Source: Mycolicibacillus koreensis (GTDB lineage: Bacteria; Actinomycetota; Actinomycetes; Mycobacteriales; Mycobacteriaceae). From it: 48,238 bases of DNA. Made by a program: the position numbers and the translations under genes. The DNA lies in the NCBI RefSeq assembly GCF_002104795.1, contig NZ_NCXO01000034.1, forward strand, positions 1-48,238, given 5' to 3'. The notes below the pieces were generated by a model. That model saw nothing but the letters and a program-made list of their open reading frames with translations. It was not told the DNA's origin and did not search any database. This document shows positions 32,314 to 40,987 of this stretch, piece after piece (positions within the stretch are counted from its first letter, which is position 1; each line of letters begins with the position of its first letter).

Positions 32314-34173
32314 ATGAGCGACTCGCTGGGTTTGTCGATCGGCATGACCAACCTGGCCGCCGCCCGTAGCGGCCGCCCCCCGGTGATCCGGCGGTGTGTG
32401 TTGACGCTGTTCGACCGCCGCCCACCCGAAGTCGGGATCCCCGGCGAAAACCCGAACCTGGCCACCGACCCCGGCGACCCCGGGGTCGTGCTTCGTGGGT
32501 TCGTCGAGCGGATCGGCGACCCGGTGCCGCTGGTGGCCGCCGACGGCGCGGCCTACAGCGGGGAGGGGCTGACCGCCGAGGCGCTCGACGCGATCGCCGC
32601 CAGCGTCGACCACGGAGCACCGGTGACCGTGGCGATCCCCGCCCACTGGGATCCGGGGGCGTTCTCGTCGCTGTCGGCGGCGCTGGCCGCCAAGCAGCGG
32701 CTCTCCCCCGACGGGGCGACTCCGCCGCTGGTGCCGGATTCGATCGCCGCGCTGACCGCGCTGCGCACCGAACCGGGTATGCCCAGCGAGGGCATCGTGT
32801 TGCTCTGCGACTTCGGTGGCAGCGGCACCAGCATCACCGTCGCCGATGCCGCCAGGAACCTGACCCCGGTCGGCCAGACGTTCCGCTACACCGATTTCGC
32901 CGGCGACCTGGTCGACAACGCGGTGCTCAACCACGTGCTCAGCCTGGTGCCCGACGCCGGCGACACCGCCGCGGTCACCTCGATGGCCCGGCTGCGCGAA
33001 CAGTGCCGGGTCGCCAAGGAACAGCTGTCGCGGGCCACCGCCACCACCATCACCACCCCGATGGCACCGGCGGCCCCGGTTCCGCTGAGCCGCGCGGAGT
33101 TGACCGCGCTCATCGACGGCCCGCTGGCCGGGTTCATCGAGGCGGTCGCCACCACGGTGCAGCAGAGCGGCATCCCGCCCCAGCGGCTGGCGGCCATCGC
33201 CGCGGTCGGCGGCGGCGCGCAGCTGCCCGGCATCGCCGACCAGCTCTCCCAGCGGCTGCGGGTTCCGGTCATCACCCCGGCCCAGCCGGCGTTGAGCGCC
33301 GCCGCCGGCGCCCGCATCCTCGCCGACCAGGGCGGAACGGCCGCTGCGCCGGCGGCCACCACCAGCCCCGACGCCCCGACCGGTCTGTGGACCGAGCCAC
33401 CGGCGGCCACCGGGGCGGCCGCGGCATTCGGCGCGGCCGGAGCCACCGCGATGGCACCGGCGGCCAGCGAGTTCACCGGCGGCACCGAGGCGACCTCCGC
33501 GGCCACCTCGTATGTGCCCGGCCCGCCGTCGGAGTCGGTCGGCCCCGAGCTGGCCTGGTCCCAAGACGCCGTCGGCCCCAGCGAACCCACCCCGTACACC
33601 GGCGACGACTACCGCTTCGACGCCTCCGGTTACACCGAGAGCCCGCCGCCACCGCCACCGCCCCCGGCCGACCCCGGCTACGCCCCGGCACCGGGGTTGC
33701 CGTGGTATCGCCGTCCACCGGTGTTGTTCGGCGGCGCGGTCGTGCTCGCGGTGCTCGCCGGCGGCGGTCTGCTCTACAGCCTGGTCAGCTCCGACAGCGG
33801 ATCTACCGATCCCAAACCCGGGGTCAGCACCCCGGTGGAGCCGCCCGCCCCGGTCACGGTGACGGTGACCGGTGACGACGGGCTGCCGACCGTCTCGACG
33901 ATCCCGCCGCCACCGCCGAGCGAGGAACCCGCCCCGACGGAGTCGACGTCGAGCGAAACCCCCACGACGACGACCACCGAGCAGACCACCACCAGCGAGC
34001 AGACGACCACGACCGCGCCGACCACCACGACCACCGACGCGCCGACGACCACCGAGCGCACCACCTCGGCGCAGCCGACGACGACGAAGGCGCCGACCAC
34101 CAGTGCGGAGCCTCCGGCGACCAGCGAGGCACCGCCCGACAGCGGCGGCGACGAATCCGGCGGACAGTCCTAA
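32314..34173 (+). CDS. Hsp70/actin-like ATPase domain fused to TM and Thr-rich tail (Rv0312-like)
   Basis: A 619-residue protein resembling M. tuberculosis Rv0312. Residues 1-340 have the Hsp70/actin fold: L-G-L-S-I-G-M-T-N-L (phosphate 1-like), L-C-D-F-G-G-S-G-T-S (phosphate 2) and A-A-V-G-G-G-A-Q-L-P-G (adenosine). A Pro/Ala-rich linker with eight prolines leads to P-W-Y-R-R-P-P, a membrane helix (about 468-490) and a Thr/Pro/Ser tail. So the ATPase domain is cytosolic and the tail outside. Substrate-binding domain is absent, so it is not a DnaK-type chaperone. ACGAGG precedes the ATG. Role in envelope stress or assembly is inference. Confidence 0.8.
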   Translation: MSDSLGLSIGMTNLAAARSGRPPVIRRCVLTLFDRRPPEVGIPGENPNLATDPGDPGVVLRGFVERIGDPVPLVAADGAAYSGEGLTAEALDAIAASVDHGAPVTVAIPAHWDPGAFSSLSAALAAKQRLSPDGATPPLVPDSIAALTALRTEPGMPSEGIVLLCDFGGSGTSITVADAARNLTPVGQTFRYTDFAGDLVDNAVLNHVLSLVPDAGDTAAVTSMARLREQCRVAKEQLSRATATTITTPMAPAAPVPLSRAELTALIDGPLAGFIEAVATTVQQSGIPPQRLAAIAAVGGGAQLPGIADQLSQRLRVPVITPAQPALSAAAGARILADQGGTAAAPAATTSPDAPTGLWTEPPAATGAAAAFGAAGATAMAPAASEFTGGTEATSAATSYVPGPPSESVGPELAWSQDAVGPSEPTPYTGDDYRFDASGYTESPPPPPPPPADPGYAPAPGLPWYRRPPVLFGGAVVLAVLAGGGLLYSLVSSDSGSTDPKPGVSTPVEPPAPVTVTVTGDDGLPTVSTIPPPPPSEEPAPTESTSSETPTTTTTEQTTTSEQTTTTAPTTTTTDAPTTTERTTSAQPTTTKAPTTSAEPPATSEAPPDSGGDESGGQS

Positions 34174-34348
34174 CGGCTCATGAACGGCGCATGCCGTCAC
34201 CGGCTGCCGGTGCCGGATCCGGCCCCCGACACGCGGGGCGCCGCGGGTGAAAACCGGAGTTAGGGCAACCTGCGTCAGCGACGCGTAGCACAATGATGTC
34301 ACTATTGAGCTGGCACAAAACTAATGTTACTGACCGGTAACTACGGCT

Positions 34349-34368
34349 AAGTTACTCTCGAGTAACTT
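34349..34368. promoter_or_regulatory. Strong palindromic operator upstream of etfD
   Basis: AAGTTACTC-TC-GAGTAACTT has perfect 9-bp arms. It lies 21 bp before the etfD start and must overlap the promoter or the leader. A related, weaker palindrome, GTTAC-N6-GTAAC, lies at 34326-34341. No regulator is encoded next to it. Confidence 0.75.
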
Positions 34369-34389
34369 ATCTTGTGGGAAGGACTCCCC

Positions 34390-37131
34390 GTGGAGAACAC
34401 GCAGATGCTGATCAGGCTGGTGGTGGGCCTGGGCGGAACGGCGGTGGTGGGCTTCTTCGCCGCCTCCCGGATCCTGTGGCTGTACCGGCTGGTCATGTCC
34501 GGCCAGAAAACCGGCGACGAGCGGACCACCGAGGTCGCCACCCGGGTGTGGACCCAGATCCGCGAGGTCGCCGGGCAGTCCAAGCTGCTGAAGTGGTCGA
34601 TCCCCGGCCTGGCGCACTTCTTCACCATGTGGGCGTTCTTCGTGCTGCTCACCGTGTACATCGAGGCCTACGGGCTGCTGTTCAGTGAGAATTTCGCGAT
34701 CCCGATCATCGGGCATTGGGACGCACTGGGCTTTTTGCAGGACTTCTTCATCACCGCGGTGACGATCTCGATCGTCGTGTTCATGATCATCCGCACCATC
34801 CGCAACCCCCGCGAGATGGGGCGGTCGTCGCGGTTCTACGGCTCGCACAACGGCGGCGCGTGGCTGATCCTGATCATGATCGGCCTGGTGGTGCTGACCT
34901 TCCTGCCCCTGCGCGGCGCGGCGGTCCACAACGACACGCTGCCCTACGGCAACGGGGCGTTCCTGTCGCAGCTGATGGGCAAGCTAATGTCGGGGCTGAG
35001 TGACACCGCCTACGAGTGGATCGAGACCGGCTCGCTGCTGGCCCACATCGCGGTGATGCTGGCGTTCCTCCTGATCGTGCTGCACTCGAAGCACCTGCAC
35101 ATCTTCCTGGCGCCGATCAACGTCACGTTCAAGCGTCTGCCCGACGGTCTGGGGCCGCTGCTGCCGATCGAGGTCGACGGCAAGCCGGTCGACTTCGAGG
35201 ACCCGCCGGAGGACGCGTCGTTCGGCCGCGGCACCATCGAGGACTTCACCTGGAAGGGCATGCTCGACTTCGCCACCTGCACCGAGTGTGGCCGCTGCCA
35301 GTCCCAGTGCCCGGCGTGGAACACCGGCAAGCCGTTGAGCCCGAAGCTGCTGATCATGGACCTGCGCGACCACTGGATGGCCAAGGCCCCCTACCTGCTC
35401 GGCGACAAGGAGATGCCCACCGGGGACGTCGACCTGTCCGGCGCGCAACCGGTGCCGGGTCACCACGTGCCGGAGAAGGGCTTCGAGCGCATCGGCGGGC
35501 AGGGCCCCGAGCAGGCCACCCGACCGCTGGTCGGCACCGAGGAGCAGGGCGGGGTCATCGACCCCGACGTGCTGTGGAGCTGCACCAACTGCGGGGCGTG
35601 CGTCGAACAGTGCCCGGTGGACATCGAGCACGTCGACCACATCCTCGACATGCGCCGCTACCAGGTGCTGATGGAGTCGGAGTTCCCCTCCGAGCTCGGG
35701 GTGCTGTTCAAGAACCTGGAGACCAAGGGCAACCCGTGGGGCCAGAACGCCAGTGAACGCACCAGCTGGATCGACGAACTCGACTTCGACATCCCGGTCT
35801 ACGGCCAGGACGTGGAGAGCTTCGAGGGCTTCGAGTACCTGTTCTGGGTCGGCTGCGCCGGGGCGTATGAGGACCGCGCCAAGAAGACCACCAAGGCCGT
35901 CGCCGAACTCCTCGCCGCGGCCGGGGTGAAGTTCCTGGTGCTGGGCACCGGAGAGACCTGCACCGGGGACCCGGCGCGGCGCTCCGGCAACGAGTTCCTG
36001 TTCCAGCAGCTCGCCCAGCAGAACGTCGAGACCCTCAACGAGCTGTTCGAGGGTGTCGAGACGGTGGACCGCAAGATCATCGCGAGCTGCCCGCACTGCT
36101 TCAACACGATCGGCCGCGAGTACCCGCAGCTGGGCACCAACTACACAGTGCTGCACCACAGCCAGGTGCTCAACCGGTTGGTGCGCGACAAGAAGCTGAC
36201 CCCGGTCAAGCCGATCAACCAGAAGATCACCTACCACGACCCGTGCTTTTTGGGCCGGCACAACAAGGTCTACGACCCGCCGCGTGAGGTGGTCACCTCC
36301 TCCGGCGCGGATCTGATCGAGATGCCCCGCTCACGTGACCGGGCGCTGTGCTGCGGCGCCGGTGGTGCGCGGATGTGGATGGAAGAGCACATCGGTAAGC
36401 GCGTCAACCACGAGCGGGTCGACGAGGCGCTGGCCACCGGCGCCGAGACCATCGCGACCGCCTGCCCGTTCTGCCGGGTGATGATCAGCGACGGTGTCGA
36501 CGACCGGCAGGAGCTCGCCGGGCGTGAAGGGGTGCAGATCCGCGACATCGCCCAGCTGCTGCTGGGGTCGCTGGACAAGGAGAAGCTGACGCTGCCGCCG
36601 AAGGGCGCGGCCGCCGAGGCCGCCGCCAAGGCGGCACCGAAAGCGCCCGCTCCGGCCGCCACCGCGACCGCCACGATGGAGAAGCCGACCGCCGAGACCG
36701 CCCCGGCGGAGGCCAAGCCCGCCGAGGAGTCCAAGGCGGCCGCGCCGGTCAAGGGCCTGGGCATCGCCGGTGGCGCCAAGCGCCCGGGGGCCAAGAAGGC
36801 CGCACCGGCCAAGGCGGCGGAGTCCGCACCGGCGGAATCCGGTGAGACCGCCAAGGCCGCGCCGGTCAAGGGCCTCGGGATCGCCGGGGGCGCCAAGCGC
36901 CCGGGGGCGAAGAAGACCGCGGCCAAACCCGCGGAGAAGGCCGAGAAGGCACCGGAGGCGCCCAAGGCCGACGACGGCGGCGCCGCGACGACCCCCGAGG
37001 CCGCCAAGGACGCCGACAAGGCCCCTGGCAAGGCCCCGGACAAGGCCCCGGACAAGGCAGAAGAGAAGCCCCAGCCGCCGGTGAAGGGGTTGGGCATCGC
37101 CCGCGGAGCGAAACCGCCGGGCAAACGCTGA
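34390..37131 (+). CDS. etfD: Membrane Fe-S oxidoreductase EtfD (Rv0338c-like)
   Basis: A 913-residue protein. The N-terminus (about 1-255) has five to six membrane helices of the NarI-like haem b type. Two 4Fe-4S sites follow (C-T-E-C-G-R-C-Q-S-Q-C-P and C-T-N-C-G-A-C-V-E-Q-C-P), then two CCG domains of the heterodisulfide-reductase kind (C-C-G-A-G-G-A-R-M-W). In M. tuberculosis Rv0338c (EtfD) takes electrons from the electron-transfer flavoprotein of fatty acid oxidation to the quinone pool. About 190 C-terminal residues are low complexity, with three copies of P-V-K-G-L-G-I-A-x-G-A-K-x-P-G. The GTG at 34390 follows GGAAGGA. Confidence 0.92.
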   Translation: MENTQMLIRLVVGLGGTAVVGFFAASRILWLYRLVMSGQKTGDERTTEVATRVWTQIREVAGQSKLLKWSIPGLAHFFTMWAFFVLLTVYIEAYGLLFSENFAIPIIGHWDALGFLQDFFITAVTISIVVFMIIRTIRNPREMGRSSRFYGSHNGGAWLILIMIGLVVLTFLPLRGAAVHNDTLPYGNGAFLSQLMGKLMSGLSDTAYEWIETGSLLAHIAVMLAFLLIVLHSKHLHIFLAPINVTFKRLPDGLGPLLPIEVDGKPVDFEDPPEDASFGRGTIEDFTWKGMLDFATCTECGRCQSQCPAWNTGKPLSPKLLIMDLRDHWMAKAPYLLGDKEMPTGDVDLSGAQPVPGHHVPEKGFERIGGQGPEQATRPLVGTEEQGGVIDPDVLWSCTNCGACVEQCPVDIEHVDHILDMRRYQVLMESEFPSELGVLFKNLETKGNPWGQNASERTSWIDELDFDIPVYGQDVESFEGFEYLFWVGCAGAYEDRAKKTTKAVAELLAAAGVKFLVLGTGETCTGDPARRSGNEFLFQQLAQQNVETLNELFEGVETVDRKIIASCPHCFNTIGREYPQLGTNYTVLHHSQVLNRLVRDKKLTPVKPINQKITYHDPCFLGRHNKVYDPPREVVTSSGADLIEMPRSRDRALCCGAGGARMWMEEHIGKRVNHERVDEALATGAETIATACPFCRVMISDGVDDRQELAGREGVQIRDIAQLLLGSLDKEKLTLPPKGAAAEAAAKAAPKAPAPAATATATMEKPTAETAPAEAKPAEESKAAAPVKGLGIAGGAKRPGAKKAAPAKAAESAPAESGETAKAAPVKGLGIAGGAKRPGAKKTAAKPAEKAEKAPEAPKADDGGAATTPEAAKDADKAPGKAPDKAPDKAEEKPQPPVKGLGIARGAKPPGKR

Positions 37132-37137
37132 GACGCC

Positions 37138-37176
37138 AGTGGGGGCCGTGATTGCCGAGCATTCACGGCCCCCACT
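37138..37176 (+). terminator. Terminator hairpin after etfD
   Basis: AGTGGGGGCCGTGA (37138-37151) pairs perfectly with TCACGGCCCCCACT (37163-37176) across an 11-nt loop. It starts seven bases past the etfD stop and separates etfD from aspC. Confidence 0.85.
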
Positions 37177-37223
37177 GCTCTCCGGGCAAATTTTCACTGG
37201 ACAACCGTGGGACGATAGTGGAC

Positions 37224-38486
37224 GTGACAACGCACCAGTGGCCTGGCCAGACCGGGCTCCCGCAGCGACAACGCGTGTTCGCGCAGTCGAGCAAGCTGCA
37301 GGATGTCCTCTACGAAATCCGTGGTCCGGTGCATGACCACGCCGCCCGCCTGGAGGCCGAGGGCCACCGCATCCTCAAGCTCAACATCGGCAACCCGGCG
37401 CCGTTCGGGTTCGAGGCGCCGGACGTGATCATGCGCGACATGATCCAGGCCCTGCCGTACTCGCAGGGCTACTCCGACTCCCAGGGCATCCTGTCGGCAC
37501 GGCGGGCCGTGGTCACCCGCTACGAACTGGTCGACGGCTTCCCGCCGTTGGACGTCGACGACGTCTACCTGGGCAACGGGGTCTCCGAACTCATCACGAT
37601 GACCCTGCAGGCGCTGCTGGACAACGGCGATCAGGTGTTGATCCCCGCCCCGGACTACCCGCTGTGGACCGCGTCGACGTCACTGGCCGGGGGCACCCCG
37701 GTGCACTATCTCTGCGACGAGACGCAGGGCTGGCAGCCCGACATCGCCGACCTGGAGTCGCGGATCACCGAACGCACCAAGGCGCTGGTGATCATCAACC
37801 CCAACAACCCGACCGGCGCGGTGTACTCACGCGAGATCCTCACCCAGATGGTGGCATTGGCGCGCAAACACCAACTGCTGCTGCTCGCCGACGAGATCTA
37901 CGACAAGATCCTCTACGACGACGCCGAGCACATCAACGTCGCCGCTCTCGCCCCGGACATGCTGTGCTTGACGTTCAACGGGCTGTCGAAGGCGTATCGG
38001 GTGGCCGGGTACCGAGCAGGGTGGCTGACGATCACCGGCCCCAAGGAGCACGCCGCCAGCTTCATCGAGGGTATCCATCTGCTGGCCAACATGCGGCTGT
38101 GCCCGAATGTGCCGGCCCAGCACGCCATCCAGGTGGCCCTCGGCGGCTACCAGAGCATCGACGACCTGGTGCTGCCCGGCGGGCGACTGCTGGAGCAGCG
38201 CGACACCGCGTGGTCCGCACTGAACAAGATCCCGGGGGTGTCCTGCGTGAAACCCGCCGGGGCGCTGTACGCGTTTCCCCGGCTGGACCCCGAAGTCCAC
38301 GACATCGCCGACGACGAGCAACTGGTGCTCGACCTGTTGATGTCGGAGAAGATCCTGGTCACCCAGGGCACCGGGTTCAACTGGCCGGCACCGGATCACC
38401 TGCGGATCGTGACGCTGCCGTGGAGCCGCGACCTCAACCGCGCGATCGAGCGGCTCGGCAACTTCCTGGCCAGCTACCGCCAGTAG
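37224..38486 (+). CDS. aspC: Aminotransferase AspC (Rv0337c-like)
   Basis: A 420-residue class I PLP aminotransferase. The PLP lysine lies in F-N-G-L-S-K-A-Y-R-V; N-P-N-N-P-T-G, A-D-E-I-Y-D and the substrate arginine near L-R-I-V-T-L-P are present. It closely resembles M. tuberculosis AspC (Rv0337c), annotated as aspartate aminotransferase and similar to alanine transaminases of the AlaA group. Either substrate is possible. GTGs at 37218 and 37224 are both possible starts; I chose the latter because homologues begin V-T-T-H. The order etfD-aspC is conserved. Confidence 0.92.
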   Translation: MTTHQWPGQTGLPQRQRVFAQSSKLQDVLYEIRGPVHDHAARLEAEGHRILKLNIGNPAPFGFEAPDVIMRDMIQALPYSQGYSDSQGILSARRAVVTRYELVDGFPPLDVDDVYLGNGVSELITMTLQALLDNGDQVLIPAPDYPLWTASTSLAGGTPVHYLCDETQGWQPDIADLESRITERTKALVIINPNNPTGAVYSREILTQMVALARKHQLLLLADEIYDKILYDDAEHINVAALAPDMLCLTFNGLSKAYRVAGYRAGWLTITGPKEHAASFIEGIHLLANMRLCPNVPAQHAIQVALGGYQSIDDLVLPGGRLLEQRDTAWSALNKIPGVSCVKPAGALYAFPRLDPEVHDIADDEQLVLDLLMSEKILVTQGTGFNWPAPDHLRIVTLPWSRDLNRAIERLGNFLASYRQ

Positions 38487-38540
38487 CCCGCCAGGGCATT
38501 CGGCAGGCGGGCGGGTAGTGCCCGCCGGCTCGCCACCGGT

Positions 38541-38629
38541 CGACCTTGTGCGTATTACCTTGTGCGTATTGGCTTGTGCGCTTTGGTACGCCTTTCGCGG
38601 CGTGTCCCGGACGAAACCACACAAGGTCG
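38541..38629. repeat. 14-bp tandem repeat with distal inverted arm
   Basis: ACCTTGTGCGTATT at 38543-38556 and 38557-38570, a diverged unit at 38571-38584. CGACCTTGTG (38541-38550) is exactly complementary to CACAAGGTCG (38620-38629), so the array can close as a hairpin. It lies between the convergent aspC and carotenoid-oxygenase genes. Confidence 0.75.
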
Positions 38630-38674
38630 GGGTCGGCGGGGCTGGGCTGGCTGGCGGCCGGGCGGCGGGCTGGA

Positions 38675-40117
38675 TTACTGGCCCGTCGGCACCCAGTTGC
38701 CGTGGAAGCCCGCCGGCACCCGGTGCGGCAACTGCACCGACGCCACCGTGTCGAGGGTCTGCGCGTCGAGGACCGCCAGCTCGCTGCGGTCGGACTCGGC
38801 GTCGTAGACGAACCCCATCAACACCCCGTCGTCCTCGGGGGCGTCCGGCGCCGAGGGGTGAAACACGAACTCTCCCAGCTGCTTGGCGGCGCCGAAGGAC
38901 CGTTTCGCTGTGGTGTCGCCGATCAGGTCGTGTTTGATCAGCAACCCCTCCGGTTCACCGTCACCGACGGCGACGGCGTAGCCGAACCGGTGCCGGCGGC
39001 CGACGCGACGCTCGTCGACCCGGGGGAACTCTTGCGCCCGGTCATCGATGCGCGACTCCCGCAGTTTGCCGTCGGCGAGGTCGATCGTCCACCGCTCCAG
39101 GGTGGGCGGCCCCTCGGCGGGTCCCTGCAGGTTGGTGTCGAACATCTTGGGGTGGCGCACCACGTCGAGCACGATGGTGTCGCCGTCGTCGTGGGCGTTC
39201 ATCGGATGGAACACGTAGCAGGGTTCGACGTCGAACCAGCGGACATCGGTGTTGTCCCCGGTGCGCGGCATCACCCCGACCCGCGCCGGATACGCCGGGT
39301 TCCACCGGTACGGCAGGCCGAGGGCCTGCGGACCGGGCATCGGCAACCGGGCGGTGATCGGGTCGGGGATTCGCACCCGCCCGATCAGCGCCGACATCAC
39401 CAGCCGGGCCGGCCAGCGCAGCGCCCGCGGCACCGTCGCCTCGACGACCTGCTGGGCGTTGAAGGTGACCGGCAGGTCATAGAAGACGACATAGTTTTCG
39501 GTGAGCGAGAAATCGTGCATCATCGGCGCACCGGTGACCTCGATGTCCACCGTGCGCCGCGCCCGCCCGTCGGTGCCGATCACCGAGTACTGCACGGTGT
39601 TGCCGCGGTTGAACGCATACGACACCGCATGCAACTCCCCGGTGTCCGGGTCGCGCTTGGGGTGGGCGGTGTAGCCGCCGGCGAGCGTCCCGTCGAAGTC
39701 GCACGGCCCGACGGTCTCCAACTCGTCGGTGAGCTCGTAGCAGGAGATGCCGCCCTCGATCAGGGCCAGGGTGCGCCCGGCATGCCCGATGACGTTGGTG
39801 TTCGCACCGACCCCCGACGGACCGACGTGGCGACCCCGCGGCGCCGGCTCCCCGAGGGCCGAGGTGGCCAGGGGCCCGCGCACATACCGGTTGCGATACC
39901 ACTCGGCCTTGCCGTCGCGCAGGCGCACACCGTGCACCATGCCGTCACCCATGAACCAGTGATAGAAGGCCGGATCGACCTCGCCGATCGGGTTGGGCCC
40001 ATTGCGCAGGTAACGCCCGTCGAGATAGTCGGGGATGGCGCCGGTGACCGGCAGATCGGTGAGCGTGTGCTCCTCGGCGATCGGGGCGAAGCCGCCCTCC
40101 AGATAAGGGTTGTTCAT
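38675..40117 (-). CDS. Carotenoid cleavage oxygenase family
   Basis: A 480-residue seven-bladed propeller enzyme with non-haem iron. The four His ligands are visible: T-A-H-P-K, M-M-H-D-F-S, V-F-H-P-M-N and G-F-H-G-N-W at the C-terminus. These enzymes cleave carotenoids, apocarotenoids or stilbenes with O2. It resembles M. tuberculosis Rv0654, which is also divergent from a TetR gene (Rv0653c). Two ATAAC-N3-GTTAT operators lie between it and the TetR at 40177. Confidence 0.9.
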   Translation of the reverse strand: MNNPYLEGGFAPIAEEHTLTDLPVTGAIPDYLDGRYLRNGPNPIGEVDPAFYHWFMGDGMVHGVRLRDGKAEWYRNRYVRGPLATSALGEPAPRGRHVGPSGVGANTNVIGHAGRTLALIEGGISCYELTDELETVGPCDFDGTLAGGYTAHPKRDPDTGELHAVSYAFNRGNTVQYSVIGTDGRARRTVDIEVTGAPMMHDFSLTENYVVFYDLPVTFNAQQVVEATVPRALRWPARLVMSALIGRVRIPDPITARLPMPGPQALGLPYRWNPAYPARVGVMPRTGDNTDVRWFDVEPCYVFHPMNAHDDGDTIVLDVVRHPKMFDTNLQGPAEGPPTLERWTIDLADGKLRESRIDDRAQEFPRVDERRVGRRHRFGYAVAVGDGEPEGLLIKHDLIGDTTAKRSFGAAKQLGEFVFHPSAPDAPEDDGVLMGFVYDAESDRSELAVLDAQTLDTVASVQLPHRVPAGFHGNWVPTGQ

Positions 40118-40135
40118 GATCGATCCCTCCGTTGC

Positions 40136-40170
40136 ATAACGTTGTTATGTTTCAGGTATAACACCGTTAT
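40136..40170. promoter_or_regulatory. Two TetR operators, ATAAC-N3-GTTAT
   Basis: ATAACGTTGTTAT (40136-40148) and ATAACACCGTTAT (40158-40170) lie 22 bp apart between the carotenoid oxygenase and TetR genes. Same half-site and similar downstream GGCAGGATG as at 23842-23885. Confidence 0.82.
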
Positions 40171-40176
40171 GGCAGG

Positions 40177-40872
40177 ATGGCAAGGGTGAGTTCGCCCCGC
40201 ACTTCGCCTCGTTCCCCCTCCGCCGGCGCCGACACCCGTGCGCGGCTCATCGACGCCGGGATGGACCTGCTACAGCGCGAGGGCCCCGAGGCCCTGCAGG
40301 CGCGCAAGCTCTCCGCGGAGATCGGCGCCTCGACGATGGCGGTCTACACCCATTTCGGTGGCATGACCGGTTTGCTCGACGCCCTGGTGGCCGAGTCGTT
40401 CCGACAGTTCGGTGCCGCCCTGGCCGCTGCGCCGACGACCGAGGATCCGGTCGCGGATTTCTTCGTGATGGGCTACGCCTACCGACAGTTCGCGCTGCGC
40501 AGTCCGCAGCGCTACCGGTTGATGTTCGGACTGGCCGCGCCCCAGCTCTCCACCGCCGTGACCACCGACACCCCGGTCGCCGCCGCGACCTTCGAGCAGT
40601 TGGTCACCGCCGTGAGCCGGCTGCTGGAGACCGGACAGCTACGCGCCGACGACCCGGTCGACGTGGCGGGTCGGGTGTGGAGCCTGGTGCACGGGATCGT
40701 GCTGCTGGAGATCGTGGGCGCCTTCGCCCAGCACACCGCGGCGGCAACCGATTACGCGCTCACCCACATCCTGGGCCCGATGACCGTCGATCTACTGGTC
40801 GGCATGGGAGCCGACCGCAACCGTCTGCAACACTCCCTGGACGGCGCCCGCGCCCGGCTCGTACCCGGTTGA
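40177..40872 (+). CDS. TetR-family repressor (Rv0653c-like)
   Basis: A 231-residue regulator, paralogous to the one at 23892 over the HTH (A-S-T-M-A-V-Y-T-H-F-G-G-M) and the WHG ligand domain (F-A-L-R-S-P-Q-R-Y-R-L-M-F-G). The ATG at 40177 lies seven bases after the second operator; a GTG at 40186 is also possible. It is divergent from the carotenoid oxygenase, as in M. tuberculosis, and probably represses it and itself. Confidence 0.92.
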   Translation: MARVSSPRTSPRSPSAGADTRARLIDAGMDLLQREGPEALQARKLSAEIGASTMAVYTHFGGMTGLLDALVAESFRQFGAALAAAPTTEDPVADFFVMGYAYRQFALRSPQRYRLMFGLAAPQLSTAVTTDTPVAAATFEQLVTAVSRLLETGQLRADDPVDVAGRVWSLVHGIVLLEIVGAFAQHTAAATDYALTHILGPMTVDLLVGMGADRNRLQHSLDGARARLVPG

Positions 40873-40915
40873 GACCACTGTTGGCGTTCGTCCCGTTCTC
40901 ATTCTAAGGCGACAC

Positions 40916-40939
40916 CGGGGGCTTGCGGCAAGACCCCCG
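40916..40939 (+). promoter_or_regulatory. Rifamycin-associated element (RAE) upstream of arr
   Basis: The core GGGGCTTGCGGCAAGACCC (40918-40936) matches the actinobacterial RAE consensus (GGGGCTTGCGGCAAGGCCC as I remember it) at all but one base. RAEs precede rifamycin-resistance genes and mediate rifamycin-induced expression. TTATGC at 40940-40945 next to it could be the -10 of arr. The palindrome can also fold as a 10-bp RNA hairpin. Confidence 0.8.
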
Positions 40940-40987
40940 TTATGCGGCACACTGCGGTGGTCATTGACACGAACGGGGGGAACGATC

